DNA of 64,000 nucleotides from Geothrix terrae. Lineage in GTDB: Bacteria > Acidobacteriota > Holophagae > Holophagales > Holophagaceae. The position numbers and the translations under genes were made by a program. Under the pieces are notes generated by a model that saw only the letters and a program-made list of their open reading frames with translations, did not search any database and had not been told where the DNA came from. This document shows, one piece after another, positions 1 to 8,592 of the stretch. Within the stretch, counting starts at the first letter, position 1, and each line of letters starts with the position of its first letter. The DNA lies in NCBI RefSeq assembly GCF_022808775.1, contig NZ_JAKZLA010000001.1:372001-436000 (forward strand), written 5' to 3'.

Positions 1-710
1 TGGTCTGCTCCTGGCGTCTGGCCACGAGCCGCGAGCGCACGGTGGACGAGTACGGCGTGTCCGCCCTGGCCCTCATGCGCCACCAGGGCATCGAGGCCCG
101 CCAGATCAAGCACGTGGCCATCTCCTGCGTGGTGCCGCCCCTGCACCCCATCCTCATGAGCCTGTCCTCGGTTTACTTCGGGGTGGACGCCTTCTACGTG
201 GAGCCGGGGGTGAAGACCGGCGTGAAGGTCCTCATCGACAACCCCGCGGAGCTGGGCGCCGACCGGCTGGTGAACGCAGTGGCGGCCATCGAGGCCTACG
301 GGGCGCCGGTCATCGTCGTGGACTTTGGCACCGCCACCACCTTCGATGTGGTGAACGCCAAGCGGGAATACCTGGGCGGCCTCATCTGCCCCGGCCTGAA
401 GATCAGCGCCGACGCGCTCTTCCAGCGGGCCAGCCGCCTGCCCCGGGTGGAGGTGGCCGAGCCCGACCGGCTGGTGGGCCGAAACACCGTCCAGGCCATG
501 CAGGCCGGCATCTTCTACGGCTACGTGGGCATGGTGGATGGCATCCTGGACCGTCTGCTGGCCGAGTGCCCGGAGGCCAAGGTGGTGTCCACGGGCGGGC
601 TGGCGAAGGTGATCGGGCCCCATACCCAGCACATCCGCCTGGAGGCGCCCGACCTCACCCTGGATGGCCTGCGCATCCTCTGGCTCCGCAACCAGGGCAG
701 CCGGAAGTAG
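1..710 (+). CDS. coaX: Type III pantothenate kinase (5' end outside the window)
   Basis: This enzyme phosphorylates pantothenate, the first step of coenzyme A synthesis, in the cytoplasm. The reading frame is open from base 3, so the gene begins upstream; the GTG at 42 is only an internal codon. Visible family motifs are the GADRLVNAVAA stretch, the DFGTATTFD phosphate/ATP-site motif, the GGLICPGLKISADAL segment and a C-terminal STGGLA glycine loop. The N-terminal DVGNT phosphate loop lies outside the window. It ends at a TAG one base before the birA start, so the two cofactor genes are probably co-transcribed. In several bacteria coaX and birA are neighbours or fused, which supports both calls. 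Confidence 0.95.
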   Translation, partial: VCSWRLATSRERTVDEYGVSALALMRHQGIEARQIKHVAISCVVPPLHPILMSLSSVYFGVDAFYVEPGVKTGVKVLIDNPAELGADRLVNAVAAIEAYGAPVIVVDFGTATTFDVVNAKREYLGGLICPGLKISADALFQRASRLPRVEVAEPDRLVGRNTVQAMQAGIFYGYVGMVDGILDRLLAECPEAKVVSTGGLAKVIGPHTQHIRLEAPDLTLDGLRILWLRNQGSRK

Positions 711-711
711 C

Positions 712-1392
712 GTGGACCTGCCCCTGATCCACCTGGCCTCGGTGGATTCCACCCAGGCCTTTCTCCGGCGGCACCCCCACCTGGGTTTCTGCGCCGTGCT
801 GGCGGACCGCCAGACCGAAGGCCGGGGTCGCCAGGGCAACCGCTGGGAAAGCGCCGCGGGAGCAGGGCTCTGGCTGTCCGTTGTGCTGCCCGCGTCCTCA
901 GGCGTTGCACCGGGCCTGGTGCTCCAGCGCGCGATGACCGCCGCTGCGCAGGTGCTGGATCCCGAAGGCAGGATTCTGGGCCTGAAGTGGCCCAATGACC
1001 TCGTGGCCTGGAAGGCGGGCAGGCTGGTGAAGGTGGGCGGCATTCTCGGCGAGCAGGTGGGCGCCCGTCTCATCCTGGGCATGGGCGTGAACCTGACATC
1101 TGCCCCCGAAATCTCTGACCGCGCCGTTCCCCCTGCCTGTCTGCAGGACCTGGGACTGGAATTCCCATCCATCGAAGTCTTGGCAATTCATATCATCAAT
1201 TCATGGCGTAATTTAACGCAAAATATTCAACCGCCTTTCCGTTGGCCTGAGACGGGGACCCCCATCCGCTGGGAGGACGGGCAGGGCACGTGCCTGGGCT
1301 GGGAGCCGGACGGCCGCCTGAAGGTGGCCACGGCGGAGGGCATCCGACGCCTCAGCGCCGGTGAGGTCACCGGGTTGGGACAGGGCGGTTGA
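712..1392 (+). CDS. birA: Biotin--[acetyl-CoA-carboxylase] ligase, catalytic-only type
   Basis: It activates biotin to biotinyl-AMP and attaches it to carrier proteins. The start chosen is the GTG one base after the coaX stop. A longer frame from 664 would overlap coaX and adds no family sequence. The motifs are SVDSTQ near the N-terminus, GRGRQGNRW (biotin/AMP loop), LKWPNDLV and KVGGILGE. At about 226 residues there is no N-terminal winged-helix DNA-binding domain, so this is a ligase and not the repressor type. A short AT-rich patch around 1185-1240 encodes part of the region between the catalytic and C-terminal domains and stands out against the GC-rich background. Confidence 0.92.
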   Translation: MDLPLIHLASVDSTQAFLRRHPHLGFCAVLADRQTEGRGRQGNRWESAAGAGLWLSVVLPASSGVAPGLVLQRAMTAAAQVLDPEGRILGLKWPNDLVAWKAGRLVKVGGILGEQVGARLILGMGVNLTSAPEISDRAVPPACLQDLGLEFPSIEVLAIHIINSWRNLTQNIQPPFRWPETGTPIRWEDGQGTCLGWEPDGRLKVATAEGIRRLSAGEVTGLGQGG

Positions 1393-1512
1393 TCGACGGA
1401 AGAGGCCGGGAGCCTGGTTTCGAACTCTGGTGTCCGAATTCTGCTTGAGCATTGTGTCGTTCGAGCGCACTGTTTGATGGGTTTTTCCGGATCCATCAAG
1501 GAGATGCGCGCC

Positions 1513-3801
1513 ATGAGCGGTTCCCATCAGGATTCCACCCCCCTTTCCCCCCGCTGGCGTCAGGCCGTCATCCTCGTGATGATCTTCGGTTTCAGCCTGC
1601 TGATCTGGGTCACGGCCAAGACCTACGCCGGCGCGCCACCGATTCCAGCGCGCGTCGTGGGGGAGGCGGGCCAGGTCCTCTTCACGGGGGAGGACATCAA
1701 GGACGGCCAAGAGGTCTTCCTGAAATACGGTCTCATGGAGCACGGAACCCTCTGGGGCCATGGCGCCTACCTGGGGCCCGACTACACGGCCGAGTACCTG
1801 CACCGGCAAGCGGAGATCGGGCGGGATGTCCTGGCCCAGGCCCGGTACGGCCGGCCCTTCAAGGATCTGAGTGAGGGGCAGGCCCTGGAGATCGGCGCCC
1901 TGCTGGCCTCGCAGACCAAGCAGAACCGCTACGATCCGGGCACGGACTCCCTCCGCTTCACAGAGCTGGAGGTCGCGGCCTACCGCACGCAGATCGGCGA
2001 GTGGAAGGCGTACTTCTCCGGCGACAAGCCCGCCGTGGGCCTGCCCGCGAAGTTCATCCAGGACGAGGGAGAACTGCGAAACCTGACGGCCTACTTCGCC
2101 TGGGCCACCTGGGCCACCGTGGCACCGCGCCCCGGGAAGGACTACTCCTACACCAACAACTGGCCCTACGAGCCGCTGGTGGGCAACACGCCCACGGCCT
2201 CGACCTATCTGTGGAGCGCCATGAGCCTCATCGCGCTGCTGGGCGGCCTGGGCCTCATCCTCTTCATCTTCGGGAAGTTCGACTACCTGGGCTGGGGTGG
2301 CGAGGCGGGCTGGAAGCACGCGGAGGAGGGCCGGCTCCACGCCTGGACCCTCACCCCCAGCCAGAAGGCCGTGGGCCTCTTCTTCGCAGTGGTGGCCCTG
2401 CTGTTCCTCGGCCAGGCGGCCCTGGGCGGGGCGCTGGCGCACTACCGCGTCGAACCCGGGGGTTTCTACGGCTTCGACCTGGCCAGCATCCTGCCCTACA
2501 ACCTGGCGAGGACATGGCACCTGCAGCTGGCCATCTTCTGGATCGCCACGGCCTGGGTGGGCGGCGGCCTCTTCCTGGCTCCGCTCGTGGGCGGGGCCGA
2601 ACCCAAGGGCCAGCGGGCCGGCGTGCTCCTGCTGCTCGGGGCCCTGGCCATCGTGGTCTTCGGCAGCCTGTTCGGTGAGTACGCGGGCATCAACGGCTAC
2701 CTCGGCAGCCTGTGGTTCTGGCTGGGCCATCAGGGGAGCGAGTACCTCGACCTGGGCCGCTTCTGGCAGCTGTTGCTGGCGGCAGGGCTCATCTTCTGGC
2801 TGTTCCTCATGTTCCGGGCCCTGCGGCCGGCCATGAAGGATGGGAGCCAAGGGGAGCTGCCCTCCCTCTTCTTCTACGCGGCCATCGCCATCCCGCTGTT
2901 CTACGTGCCGGCCCTGTTCTACGGGCCCCGCACCAACTTCGCCGTCATCGACAACTGGCGCTTCTGGATCATCCACCTCTGGGTGGAGGGCTTCTTCGAG
3001 CTCTTCGCCACGGTGCTGGTGGCGGTGATGTTCTATCAGCTGGGTCTCGTCACTTCGAAGTCCGCCACGCGGCTCGTGTACCTCGACGCCATCCTCTACC
3101 TGGCCGGCGGCATCATGGGCATCGGCCACCACTGGTACTTCACGGGGCAGGGGACCCTGAACATGGGCCTGGCCGCCAGCTTCTCCGCCCTGGAAGTGGT
3201 GCCGCTCACGCTGCTGACGCTGGACGCCTGGGACTTCATCCGCCTGCAGGACAAGAACTGCGAGGACTGCGGCAAGCCCCTGGCGGCGCGGCAGCGCTGG
3301 GCCATCAAGTTCCTCATCGCCGTGGGCGTGTGGAACTTCGTGGGGGCAGGCGTCTTCGGCTTCCTCATCAACCTGCCCATCGTGTCCTACTTCGAGATCG
3401 GCACGACGCTCACGGCCAATCACGGGCACGCGGCCATGTTCGGCGTCTTCGGCATGCTGGCCCTGGCCGTGCTGGTCTTCTGCCTGCGGGAACTGAAGGG
3501 CGACCGGGCCTGGGCGCGGGCGGAGAAGGGCATCCGCTTCGGCTTCTGGGGACTCAACATCGGCCTGGGTCTCATGCTGCTCCTGGACCTGTTCCCGGGC
3601 GGCGTCATCCAGCTCTGGGACGTGCTCTCCCACGGCTACTGGCATGCCCGCCGCCTGGACTACCTCATGGGCGGCGCCTTCCACACCCTGGAGTGGATCC
3701 GCATCGTGGCCGACACGGTCTTCCTGCTGGCCGGCGCCCTGCCCATCGCCTACGCCACTCTGAGGCTGGTGTTCTCCCCTGAACCCAAAGACGCGGCCTG
3801 A
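1513..3801 (+). CDS. norB: Quinol-dependent nitric oxide reductase (qNOR, single subunit)
   Basis: It reduces two NO to N2O using quinol at the cytoplasmic membrane. An N-terminal periplasmic extension (about residues 30-215) precedes a heme-copper oxidase-like membrane core, as in the qNOR class that needs no NorC. Metal ligands are visible in WHLQLAIFW, the FeB-type HH in GIGHHWYF, the acidic FFELFATV segment and NHGHAAMFG. The start at 1513 follows an AAGGAG at 1498-1503; upstream in-frame ATGs at 1474 and 1504 lack this spacing. An unusual small insertion, NCEDCGKPL, places a CxxC pair in a loop near 3258-3280. Downstream cupin and NDH-2 genes follow closely, suggesting an NO-respiration or detoxification unit. 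Confidence 0.95.
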   Translation: MSGSHQDSTPLSPRWRQAVILVMIFGFSLLIWVTAKTYAGAPPIPARVVGEAGQVLFTGEDIKDGQEVFLKYGLMEHGTLWGHGAYLGPDYTAEYLHRQAEIGRDVLAQARYGRPFKDLSEGQALEIGALLASQTKQNRYDPGTDSLRFTELEVAAYRTQIGEWKAYFSGDKPAVGLPAKFIQDEGELRNLTAYFAWATWATVAPRPGKDYSYTNNWPYEPLVGNTPTASTYLWSAMSLIALLGGLGLILFIFGKFDYLGWGGEAGWKHAEEGRLHAWTLTPSQKAVGLFFAVVALLFLGQAALGGALAHYRVEPGGFYGFDLASILPYNLARTWHLQLAIFWIATAWVGGGLFLAPLVGGAEPKGQRAGVLLLLGALAIVVFGSLFGEYAGINGYLGSLWFWLGHQGSEYLDLGRFWQLLLAAGLIFWLFLMFRALRPAMKDGSQGELPSLFFYAAIAIPLFYVPALFYGPRTNFAVIDNWRFWIIHLWVEGFFELFATVLVAVMFYQLGLVTSKSATRLVYLDAILYLAGGIMGIGHHWYFTGQGTLNMGLAASFSALEVVPLTLLTLDAWDFIRLQDKNCEDCGKPLAARQRWAIKFLIAVGVWNFVGAGVFGFLINLPIVSYFEIGTTLTANHGHAAMFGVFGMLALAVLVFCLRELKGDRAWARAEKGIRFGFWGLNIGLGLMLLLDLFPGGVIQLWDVLSHGYWHARRLDYLMGGAFHTLEWIRIVADTVFLLAGALPIAYATLRLVFSPEPKDAA

Positions 3802-3823
3802 GGGCCGCAGCGAAAGGATCTCC

Positions 3824-4132
3824 ATGCCCATCACGAACCTCCAGGAAGCGCTGCCCATGCCTGAATCGCAGCGGGCCACTCTGCCGCTCATCGATGTGGA
3901 GCACGGTGTCAAAGTCGTTCTCGTGGCTCTGCCCGGAGGGGTGAAGATCGCCCCTCACAAGGCCCCCTATGTCGCCACGGCCCAGCTTCTGACCGGGCGC
4001 ATCGAGGTGCTCAAGGGCGAGACCTGGATTCCCATGGCGCCTGGCGACCGGGTGGTCTTCGACAAGGACCAGCCCCACGCCCTCACGGGAATCGAATCCT
4101 CCTACGTCCTCGTGACGCACATGCGGGACTGA
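3824..4132 (+). CDS. Small cupin-fold protein
   Basis: This is a 102-residue single-domain cupin. The pattern G-x-KIAPHKAP, LLTGRIEVLKG and MAPGDRVVFDKDQPHALTG gives the two conserved cupin motifs, with possible metal-binding histidines in APHKAP and QPHAL. Similar small cupins often sit beside nitrogen-oxide or redox genes, but no substrate can be assigned. The gene starts 22 bases after norB and ends six bases before the NDH-2 start, so the three genes probably form one transcript. No signal peptide is visible, so it is likely cytoplasmic. Confidence 0.85.
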   Translation: MPITNLQEALPMPESQRATLPLIDVEHGVKVVLVALPGGVKIAPHKAPYVATAQLLTGRIEVLKGETWIPMAPGDRVVFDKDQPHALTGIESSYVLVTHMRD

Positions 4133-4138
4133 AGGCCG

Positions 4139-5431
4139 GTGGCGGATCAGGGCTTCGACCGGCCCACGGTCCTCATCGTCGGCGGCGGGTTCGGGGGGCT
4201 GCGGGCCGCCCGGGCCCTCGCCGGGGCGGCGGTCCGCGTCGTGCTGGTGGACCGCCAGAACCACCACCTGTTCCAGCCCCTCCTCTACCAGGTGGCCTCG
4301 GCCACGCTCTCCCCGGCGGACATCGCGGCCCCCATCCGCCACATCCTCCGCGAGCAGGGCAATGCCGAGGTGGTGCTCGGGGACGTCGTTTCCGTGGAAC
4401 CCGGCACTCGGCAGGTCCTCCTGGCGGACGGGAGGGGCCTGTCCTATGACTTCCTCATCCTCGCCGCGGGCTCCCGCAGCTCGTACTTCGGACGGGACGC
4501 CTGGGCGGGCCTGGCCCCGGGCCTCAAGACCCTGGAGGACGCTTTGGAGATCCGCCGGCGCTTCCTGCTCAGCTTCGAGCAGGCGGAGCAGGAGGAGGAT
4601 CCGGAGCTCCGCCGCGAATGGCTGACCTTCGTCGTCGTCGGGGGGGGCCCCACGGGCGTGGAGCTGGCCGGCACGCTGAAGGAGATGGCCCGGTTGACCC
4701 TTCCGCGGGAATTCCGGCGCATCCGCACGGATCGCGCCCGGGTCATCCTGGTGGAGGCGGGGCCGGCGATCCTGGCGAACCTCGGGGTCGGGCTGTCCGA
4801 GAAGGCGGTGGAGAGCCTGGAGCGCATCGGCGTCGAGGTGCGCCTGGGCCAGCCCATCACGGGCATCGATGAGCGGGCCGTCCAGCTGGGCGGGGAGCGC
4901 ATCCCCACGCGGACGGTGCTGTGGGCGGCGGGGGTGGCCGCGGTGCCCCTGGGCGCCGGCCTCGGCGTGCCCGTGGACCGCCTCGGACGGGTGATCGTGG
5001 AGCCGGACCTCAGCCTCCCGGGCCATCCCGAGGTCTTCGCGGTGGGCGACCTGGCCGCCTTCACCCATGGCCCCGGGGGCCCGCTGCCCGGTGTGGCGCC
5101 TGTGGCCATCCAGCAGGGGGAATGGGCCGCAGCCAACCTCCTGGCCACCTTGGCGGGCCAGCCCCGGCGGCCCTTCCGCTACCGGGACAAGGGCAGCATG
5201 GCGACCCTGGGCCGCGGCCGCGCCGTCGCCCGCGTGGGCGGCCTGAGCTTCACGGGCTACCCCGCGTGGCTGGCCTGGCTCTTCATCCACCTCATGCTGC
5301 TCGTGGATTTCCGCAGCCGCGTGTTCGTCTTCTTCGAGTGGCTGTGGGCCTACCTGACGACCCAACCCCGGGCGCGGCTCATCGTCGGGAGGAGGGCCCC
5401 TACAACACCGCCCGGATCTCCCCCTCACTGA
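4139..5431 (+). CDS. ndh: Type II NADH:quinone oxidoreductase (NDH-2 family)
   Basis: This is a single-subunit flavoenzyme that passes electrons from NAD(P)H to the quinone pool without pumping protons. The first dinucleotide fold is VLIVGGGFGGLRAA at the N-terminus and the second is FVVVGGGPTGVELAG near residue 165. The FAD-site motif FAVGDLA lies near residue 300. A C-terminal hydrophobic or amphipathic stretch (LFIHLMLLVDF to LWAYL) fits membrane anchoring. It starts at a GTG six bases after the cupin stop. It could supply quinol to the qNOR encoded upstream, an inference from co-location. Its 3' end overlaps the convergent acyl-synthase gene by 32 bases. Confidence 0.92.
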   Translation: MADQGFDRPTVLIVGGGFGGLRAARALAGAAVRVVLVDRQNHHLFQPLLYQVASATLSPADIAAPIRHILREQGNAEVVLGDVVSVEPGTRQVLLADGRGLSYDFLILAAGSRSSYFGRDAWAGLAPGLKTLEDALEIRRRFLLSFEQAEQEEDPELRREWLTFVVVGGGPTGVELAGTLKEMARLTLPREFRRIRTDRARVILVEAGPAILANLGVGLSEKAVESLERIGVEVRLGQPITGIDERAVQLGGERIPTRTVLWAAGVAAVPLGAGLGVPVDRLGRVIVEPDLSLPGHPEVFAVGDLAAFTHGPGGPLPGVAPVAIQQGEWAAANLLATLAGQPRRPFRYRDKGSMATLGRGRAVARVGGLSFTGYPAWLAWLFIHLMLLVDFRSRVFVFFEWLWAYLTTQPRARLIVGRRAPTTPPGSPPH

Positions 5432-6599
5432 GGATCCGCGGGCTGTTCTTGGCGGCCTGGAGGATGCGCTCCACCCGGTCGGGGCTGGGGTCGTAGCCAT
5501 TGAGCTCGAGCCAGTAGACCACGTTGCTGTGGCCGGCCATGGGGCCGATCTCGATCTCCTGGCGGCGGCCCACCAGAGCGGCGGGGACGCCGGAGTAGAC
5601 CGTGTCTGCCAGCTCCACGTCGCCCCGGTGGAGGGCCTTCACGATGGCCGCCGCATGTACGCCCGTGCCCGTGCGGAAGGCATCGCGGCCGAGCACGGGA
5701 TAGTTGGTCGGGATCTCCACGTCGCATAGCTCCGCCACGCGCTCAGCCAGGGCCGGCAGGTCCGAGAGATCCCCCTTGGGGAAGCCCATGAGATGGAGGT
5801 TGATCATGAGCTGGTCCAGGGCCACGTTGCCGCAGCGCTCGCCGATGCCCAGGATGGTGCCGTGCAGGCGGTCTGCGCCGGCTTCGAAGGCGGCGATGGC
5901 GTTGGCGACACCCAGGCCCCGGTCGTTGTGGCCGTGCCAGTCGATGCGCACGGAGCGGTCCTTGACGACCTCGTCCTTGATGAAGCGAACCAGGCGCCGG
6001 GCGCCATCGGGCGTGGCATGGCCGCAGGTGTCCGACAGGCAGATGGACTGGGCGCCCTCCTCCAGGGCGGCGCCGTAGATGGCCCGGAGCACGTCGGGCC
6101 GGGCTCGGGTGCTGTCCTCGGTCACCATCATCAGAGGCACCTCGTGGCGGCGGCAGAAGGCGGCGGCCTTCCGTGCCATGTCCACGAGGAAGGCCAGGTC
6201 CCAGCCTTCCACGTCCATACGGATGGGGCTGGAGCCCAGGAAAGCGCCGGCCTCCAGGGCGGTGCCCACGCGTTGCTGGATCTCGGCCACCTGGGCCAGA
6301 TCCGCTTCCATGGTCCGCACCGCCACCTGGGGGTGGATGGGCAGGCGGTGGTCCCGGATCTCCACCATGAGGGCCCGCACCGCCGCCAGGGCTTTGGGGC
6401 CGGCGCCGGGCATGCCCAGGTCCACCGCGTCCACGCCGAGGCGCGCCAGGCGATGGATGAGGTCGCGCTTGGCGGCGATGTCCGGGTCACGCACCGAGGG
6501 GCTCTGGAGCCCGTCGCGCAGGGTCTCGTCCAGCAGGACCGGAACGCGCCCCCCCGCCAGCGGTCCGTTCCAGTCGTTGATCAGCTCGTCGAGGGTCAT
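5400..6599 (-). CDS. DRE-TIM metallolyase family acyl synthase (homocitrate/2-isopropylmalate synthase-like)
   Basis: This is a TIM-barrel enzyme that condenses acetyl-CoA (or a relative) with a 2-oxoacid using a divalent metal. The defining LLDETLRDGLQ motif is near residue 22, and the metal-binding WHGHNDRGLGVANAI and the GIGERCGN segments are near residues 205-245. At 399 residues it has no clear C-terminal leucine-type regulatory domain, which argues against a classical LeuA. Homocitrate synthase, citramalate-type and Re-citrate synthase homologues all share these motifs, so the substrate remains open. It lies just downstream of the Ppx/GppA gene on the same strand (7-base gap), so the two may be co-transcribed. 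Confidence 0.8.
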   Translation of the reverse strand: MTLDELINDWNGPLAGGRVPVLLDETLRDGLQSPSVRDPDIAAKRDLIHRLARLGVDAVDLGMPGAGPKALAAVRALMVEIRDHRLPIHPQVAVRTMEADLAQVAEIQQRVGTALEAGAFLGSSPIRMDVEGWDLAFLVDMARKAAAFCRRHEVPLMMVTEDSTRARPDVLRAIYGAALEEGAQSICLSDTCGHATPDGARRLVRFIKDEVVKDRSVRIDWHGHNDRGLGVANAIAAFEAGADRLHGTILGIGERCGNVALDQLMINLHLMGFPKGDLSDLPALAERVAELCDVEIPTNYPVLGRDAFRTGTGVHAAAIVKALHRGDVELADTVYSGVPAALVGRRQEIEIGPMAGHSNVVYWLELNGYDPSPDRVERILQAAKNSPRILSEGEIRAVL

Positions 6600-6606
6600 G
6601 GAGGAA

Positions 6607-8103
6607 TCAGCCTACGGTGACTTCGATCCTGCGGTCCAGCAGGGTGGCCAGGAGGGCGGATTTCTCCCGGAAGGCCTCCATCTCGGGATCCGCGTCACCG
6701 GCGGCGTCCAGCCGCACCTTCAGGGACTCGTCATCGATGACCACGGAAAGGTCCCGCACCGCCTGCCGACGGCGGCGATCGAGGGCGTCGGCCCCTCGCA
6801 GGAGGGCCGCCAGCTTGCGCACGACCTGGCGGCGCCAGGGCGGCAGGGCGCGGAAGGCCTCGTGCTTGGCATGGTGGGGCGGCTTGCCCCGGTGAAAGCG
6901 CACCACCTGGGCCATCAGGTCGACCTCCTCGGGCCAGAAGCCTGGGAGGGTGGCGTTCCGCACCAGGTATTCGCCGTGCTTGTGGTGATTCTTCTCGGAG
7001 AGGGAGAAGCCGATGTCGTGGAGGCGCGCCGCGAAGGCCAGCCACTGGCGTTCGGTGTCGCCCAGCTCGAATTGTGGTTGGAGCGCGAGGAAGAGCTGGT
7101 CCGCCAGCCGGGCCACCTGGCGGCTGTGGCCGGGGTCGGGGTCCAGCCGCGCCGCCAGCTGTTCGATGGAGGCCCGCCGGCGGTCCGCCAGGGGCGGGAT
7201 GGCCGCGCCGCCATGCTGGAGGGCCTCCCAGATCATGCCTTCCCGCAAGCCCACGGCGAGATGGCGCAGGGGCGGCGTGCCCAGCCATTCCATCAGGGAC
7301 AGGGCCCAGATGGCGCCCACATGCAGCACCTCGGCCCGTTTGGGATCCACGTCCAGGCGGTCAATGCGCTGCTGCGCGTCCGCCCGCCAGAGCTTCAGGG
7401 CGTAGGCGCGGAGCTGCTCCGCCGTGAAGCCCATTCCGTCGTCAGAGCCCCGGGCGAGGTCCTCCAGCGTGCCGGAAGTGCCGAGGAGGAGCGTGGGCTC
7501 GGGCAGCTCGGTGGGCAGGTCCTTGCGGGCCTTCTTGAGGATGCGGCGGATCATCTTCCGGAGTTGCTTGAGGTCGTGGGCGGAGGGAGGGTCGGAGGTC
7601 CGGGCGGCATCCGCCAGCCGCTGGAGCCCCCAGGGCAGGGAGATGCTGGCCGCCACGCGCCCCGCCTGCACCCAGGTCAGCTCCGTGCTGCCCCCGCCGA
7701 TATCGACCAGGGTGACGGGCTCCAGAGGGAAGGGGATGGCGTGGGAGACCGCCTGGTGGATGAGCCGGGCCTCCTCCTCGCCAGAGATCACCTGAATGGC
7801 GATGCCCAGCTTCTCCGCCTCCATGACGAAGGCCTGGGCGTTCTTCGCGTCGCGTAGGGCCGCCGTGCCGCAAGCCATGACGGTCTCGCACTCGAAGCCG
7901 CGAATGGTCTTGGCCATCTGGGCCAGGGCGTCGAGGCCGGCCCGGAAGGCTTCGGCACCGATCTCGCCGGAGGTCGCTTCGCCCCGGGCCAGCCGCACCA
8001 TGGCCTTTTCCCGGGCCAGGATCTGCTGTCCGCCCATGGGATCCGCCTCCACCACCACCAGGTGGATGGAGTTCGATCCGACGTCCACGGCCGCGATCCG
8101 CAT
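6607..8103 (-). CDS. Ppx/GppA exopolyphosphatase-type phosphatase with HD domain
   Basis: It probably hydrolyses polyphosphate or pppGpp. The N-terminal ASKHA fold begins IAAVDVGSNSIHLVV, followed by the EEEARLI and DIGGGSTEL motifs that define the family. After about residue 310 an HD-type helical domain follows (ARLHDIGFS, with HKHGEYLVRN). At 498 residues it matches the long two-domain form. The start at 8103 (MRIAAVD) is preferred because it opens directly into the fold; an in-frame ATG at 8127 would add eight residues. Its upstream region contains the divergent BlaI-type operators, the nearer only 36 bases from this start, so it may share that control. Confidence 0.9.
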   Translation of the reverse strand: MRIAAVDVGSNSIHLVVVEADPMGGQQILAREKAMVRLARGEATSGEIGAEAFRAGLDALAQMAKTIRGFECETVMACGTAALRDAKNAQAFVMEAEKLGIAIQVISGEEEARLIHQAVSHAIPFPLEPVTLVDIGGGSTELTWVQAGRVAASISLPWGLQRLADAARTSDPPSAHDLKQLRKMIRRILKKARKDLPTELPEPTLLLGTSGTLEDLARGSDDGMGFTAEQLRAYALKLWRADAQQRIDRLDVDPKRAEVLHVGAIWALSLMEWLGTPPLRHLAVGLREGMIWEALQHGGAAIPPLADRRRASIEQLAARLDPDPGHSRQVARLADQLFLALQPQFELGDTERQWLAFAARLHDIGFSLSEKNHHKHGEYLVRNATLPGFWPEEVDLMAQVVRFHRGKPPHHAKHEAFRALPPWRRQVVRKLAALLRGADALDRRRRQAVRDLSVVIDDESLKVRLDAAGDADPEMEAFREKSALLATLLDRRIEVTVG

Positions 8104-8138
8104 GGAACGATTGTCGCCTGAAGGCATCTCCCAGAAAG

Positions 8139-8181
8139 TACGAATCAGTTCGTTGACAACTTACGAATCGGTTCGTATGTT
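8139..8181 (+). promoter_or_regulatory. blaI promoter covered by two BlaI/MecI-type operators
   Basis: Two dyads of the same type, TACGAATCAGTTCGTT (8139-8154) and TACGAATCGGTTCGTA (8162-8177), start 23 bases apart, about two helical turns. Between and within them lie a perfect -35 TTGACA (8153-8158) and a -10 TATGTT (8176-8181), 17 bases apart. Operator 1 overlaps the -35 and operator 2 fills the spacer and enters the -10. A BlaI dimer here should block RNA polymerase, giving autorepression. The blaI GTG start follows 24 bases after the -10. Confidence 0.85.
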
Positions 8182-8205
8182 GTCTCCAGACCCCCTGGAG
8201 GCCCC

Positions 8206-8592
8206 GTGTCCACCGCGCCCATCCGTCCTTCCGACGGCGAGCTCGCCATCCTCAGGGTCCTGTGGTCGCGGGGACCCTCGACGGTTCGGGATGTGCACAC
8301 CGAATTGTCGAAGGACCGGGACATGGGCTACACCACCGTGCTGAAGCTCATGCAGATCATGGTGGAGAAGGACCTGGTGGCGAGGGACGAACGCGCGCGT
8401 TCCCACACCTACCAGGCCCTCCAGGGGGAAGCCGAAACCCAGCGCTGCCTGTTGAAGGAACTTCTGCAGAAGGCCTTCGCGGGCAACCGCCGGGACTTGG
8501 TCCTCCAGGCCCTGGAAACCGAGCCCGCCTCGGCCGAGGAACTGGAGGAGATCCGCAAGCTGTTGAATGACGCCAAGGGGAGGATCCGATGA
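8206..8592 (+). CDS. blaI: BlaI/MecI/CopY-family transcriptional repressor
   Basis: This is a 128-residue winged-helix repressor. The N-terminal DNA-binding domain reads ELAILRVLWSRGPSTVRDV then TTVLKLMQIMVEKDLV, and the C-terminal helices (LLKELLQKAFAG onward) form the dimer domain that is normally cleaved or displaced on induction. It starts at a GTG preceded by GGAGG (8197-8201). It overlaps the downstream M56 peptidase gene by four bases (ATGA), the classic BlaI-BlaR1 arrangement in which the membrane protease relieves repression. No beta-lactamase gene is nearby, so the regulated function is unknown. Confidence 0.93.
   Translation: MSTAPIRPSDGELAILRVLWSRGPSTVRDVHTELSKDRDMGYTTVLKLMQIMVEKDLVARDERARSHTYQALQGEAETQRCLLKELLQKAFAGNRRDLVLQALETEPASAEELEEIRKLLNDAKGRIR

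Noticed and set aside
1213-3912. A very long minus-strand open frame opposite norB
   Set aside because: It is a shadow of the GC-rich norB codons; the protein is low-complexity with no family features.
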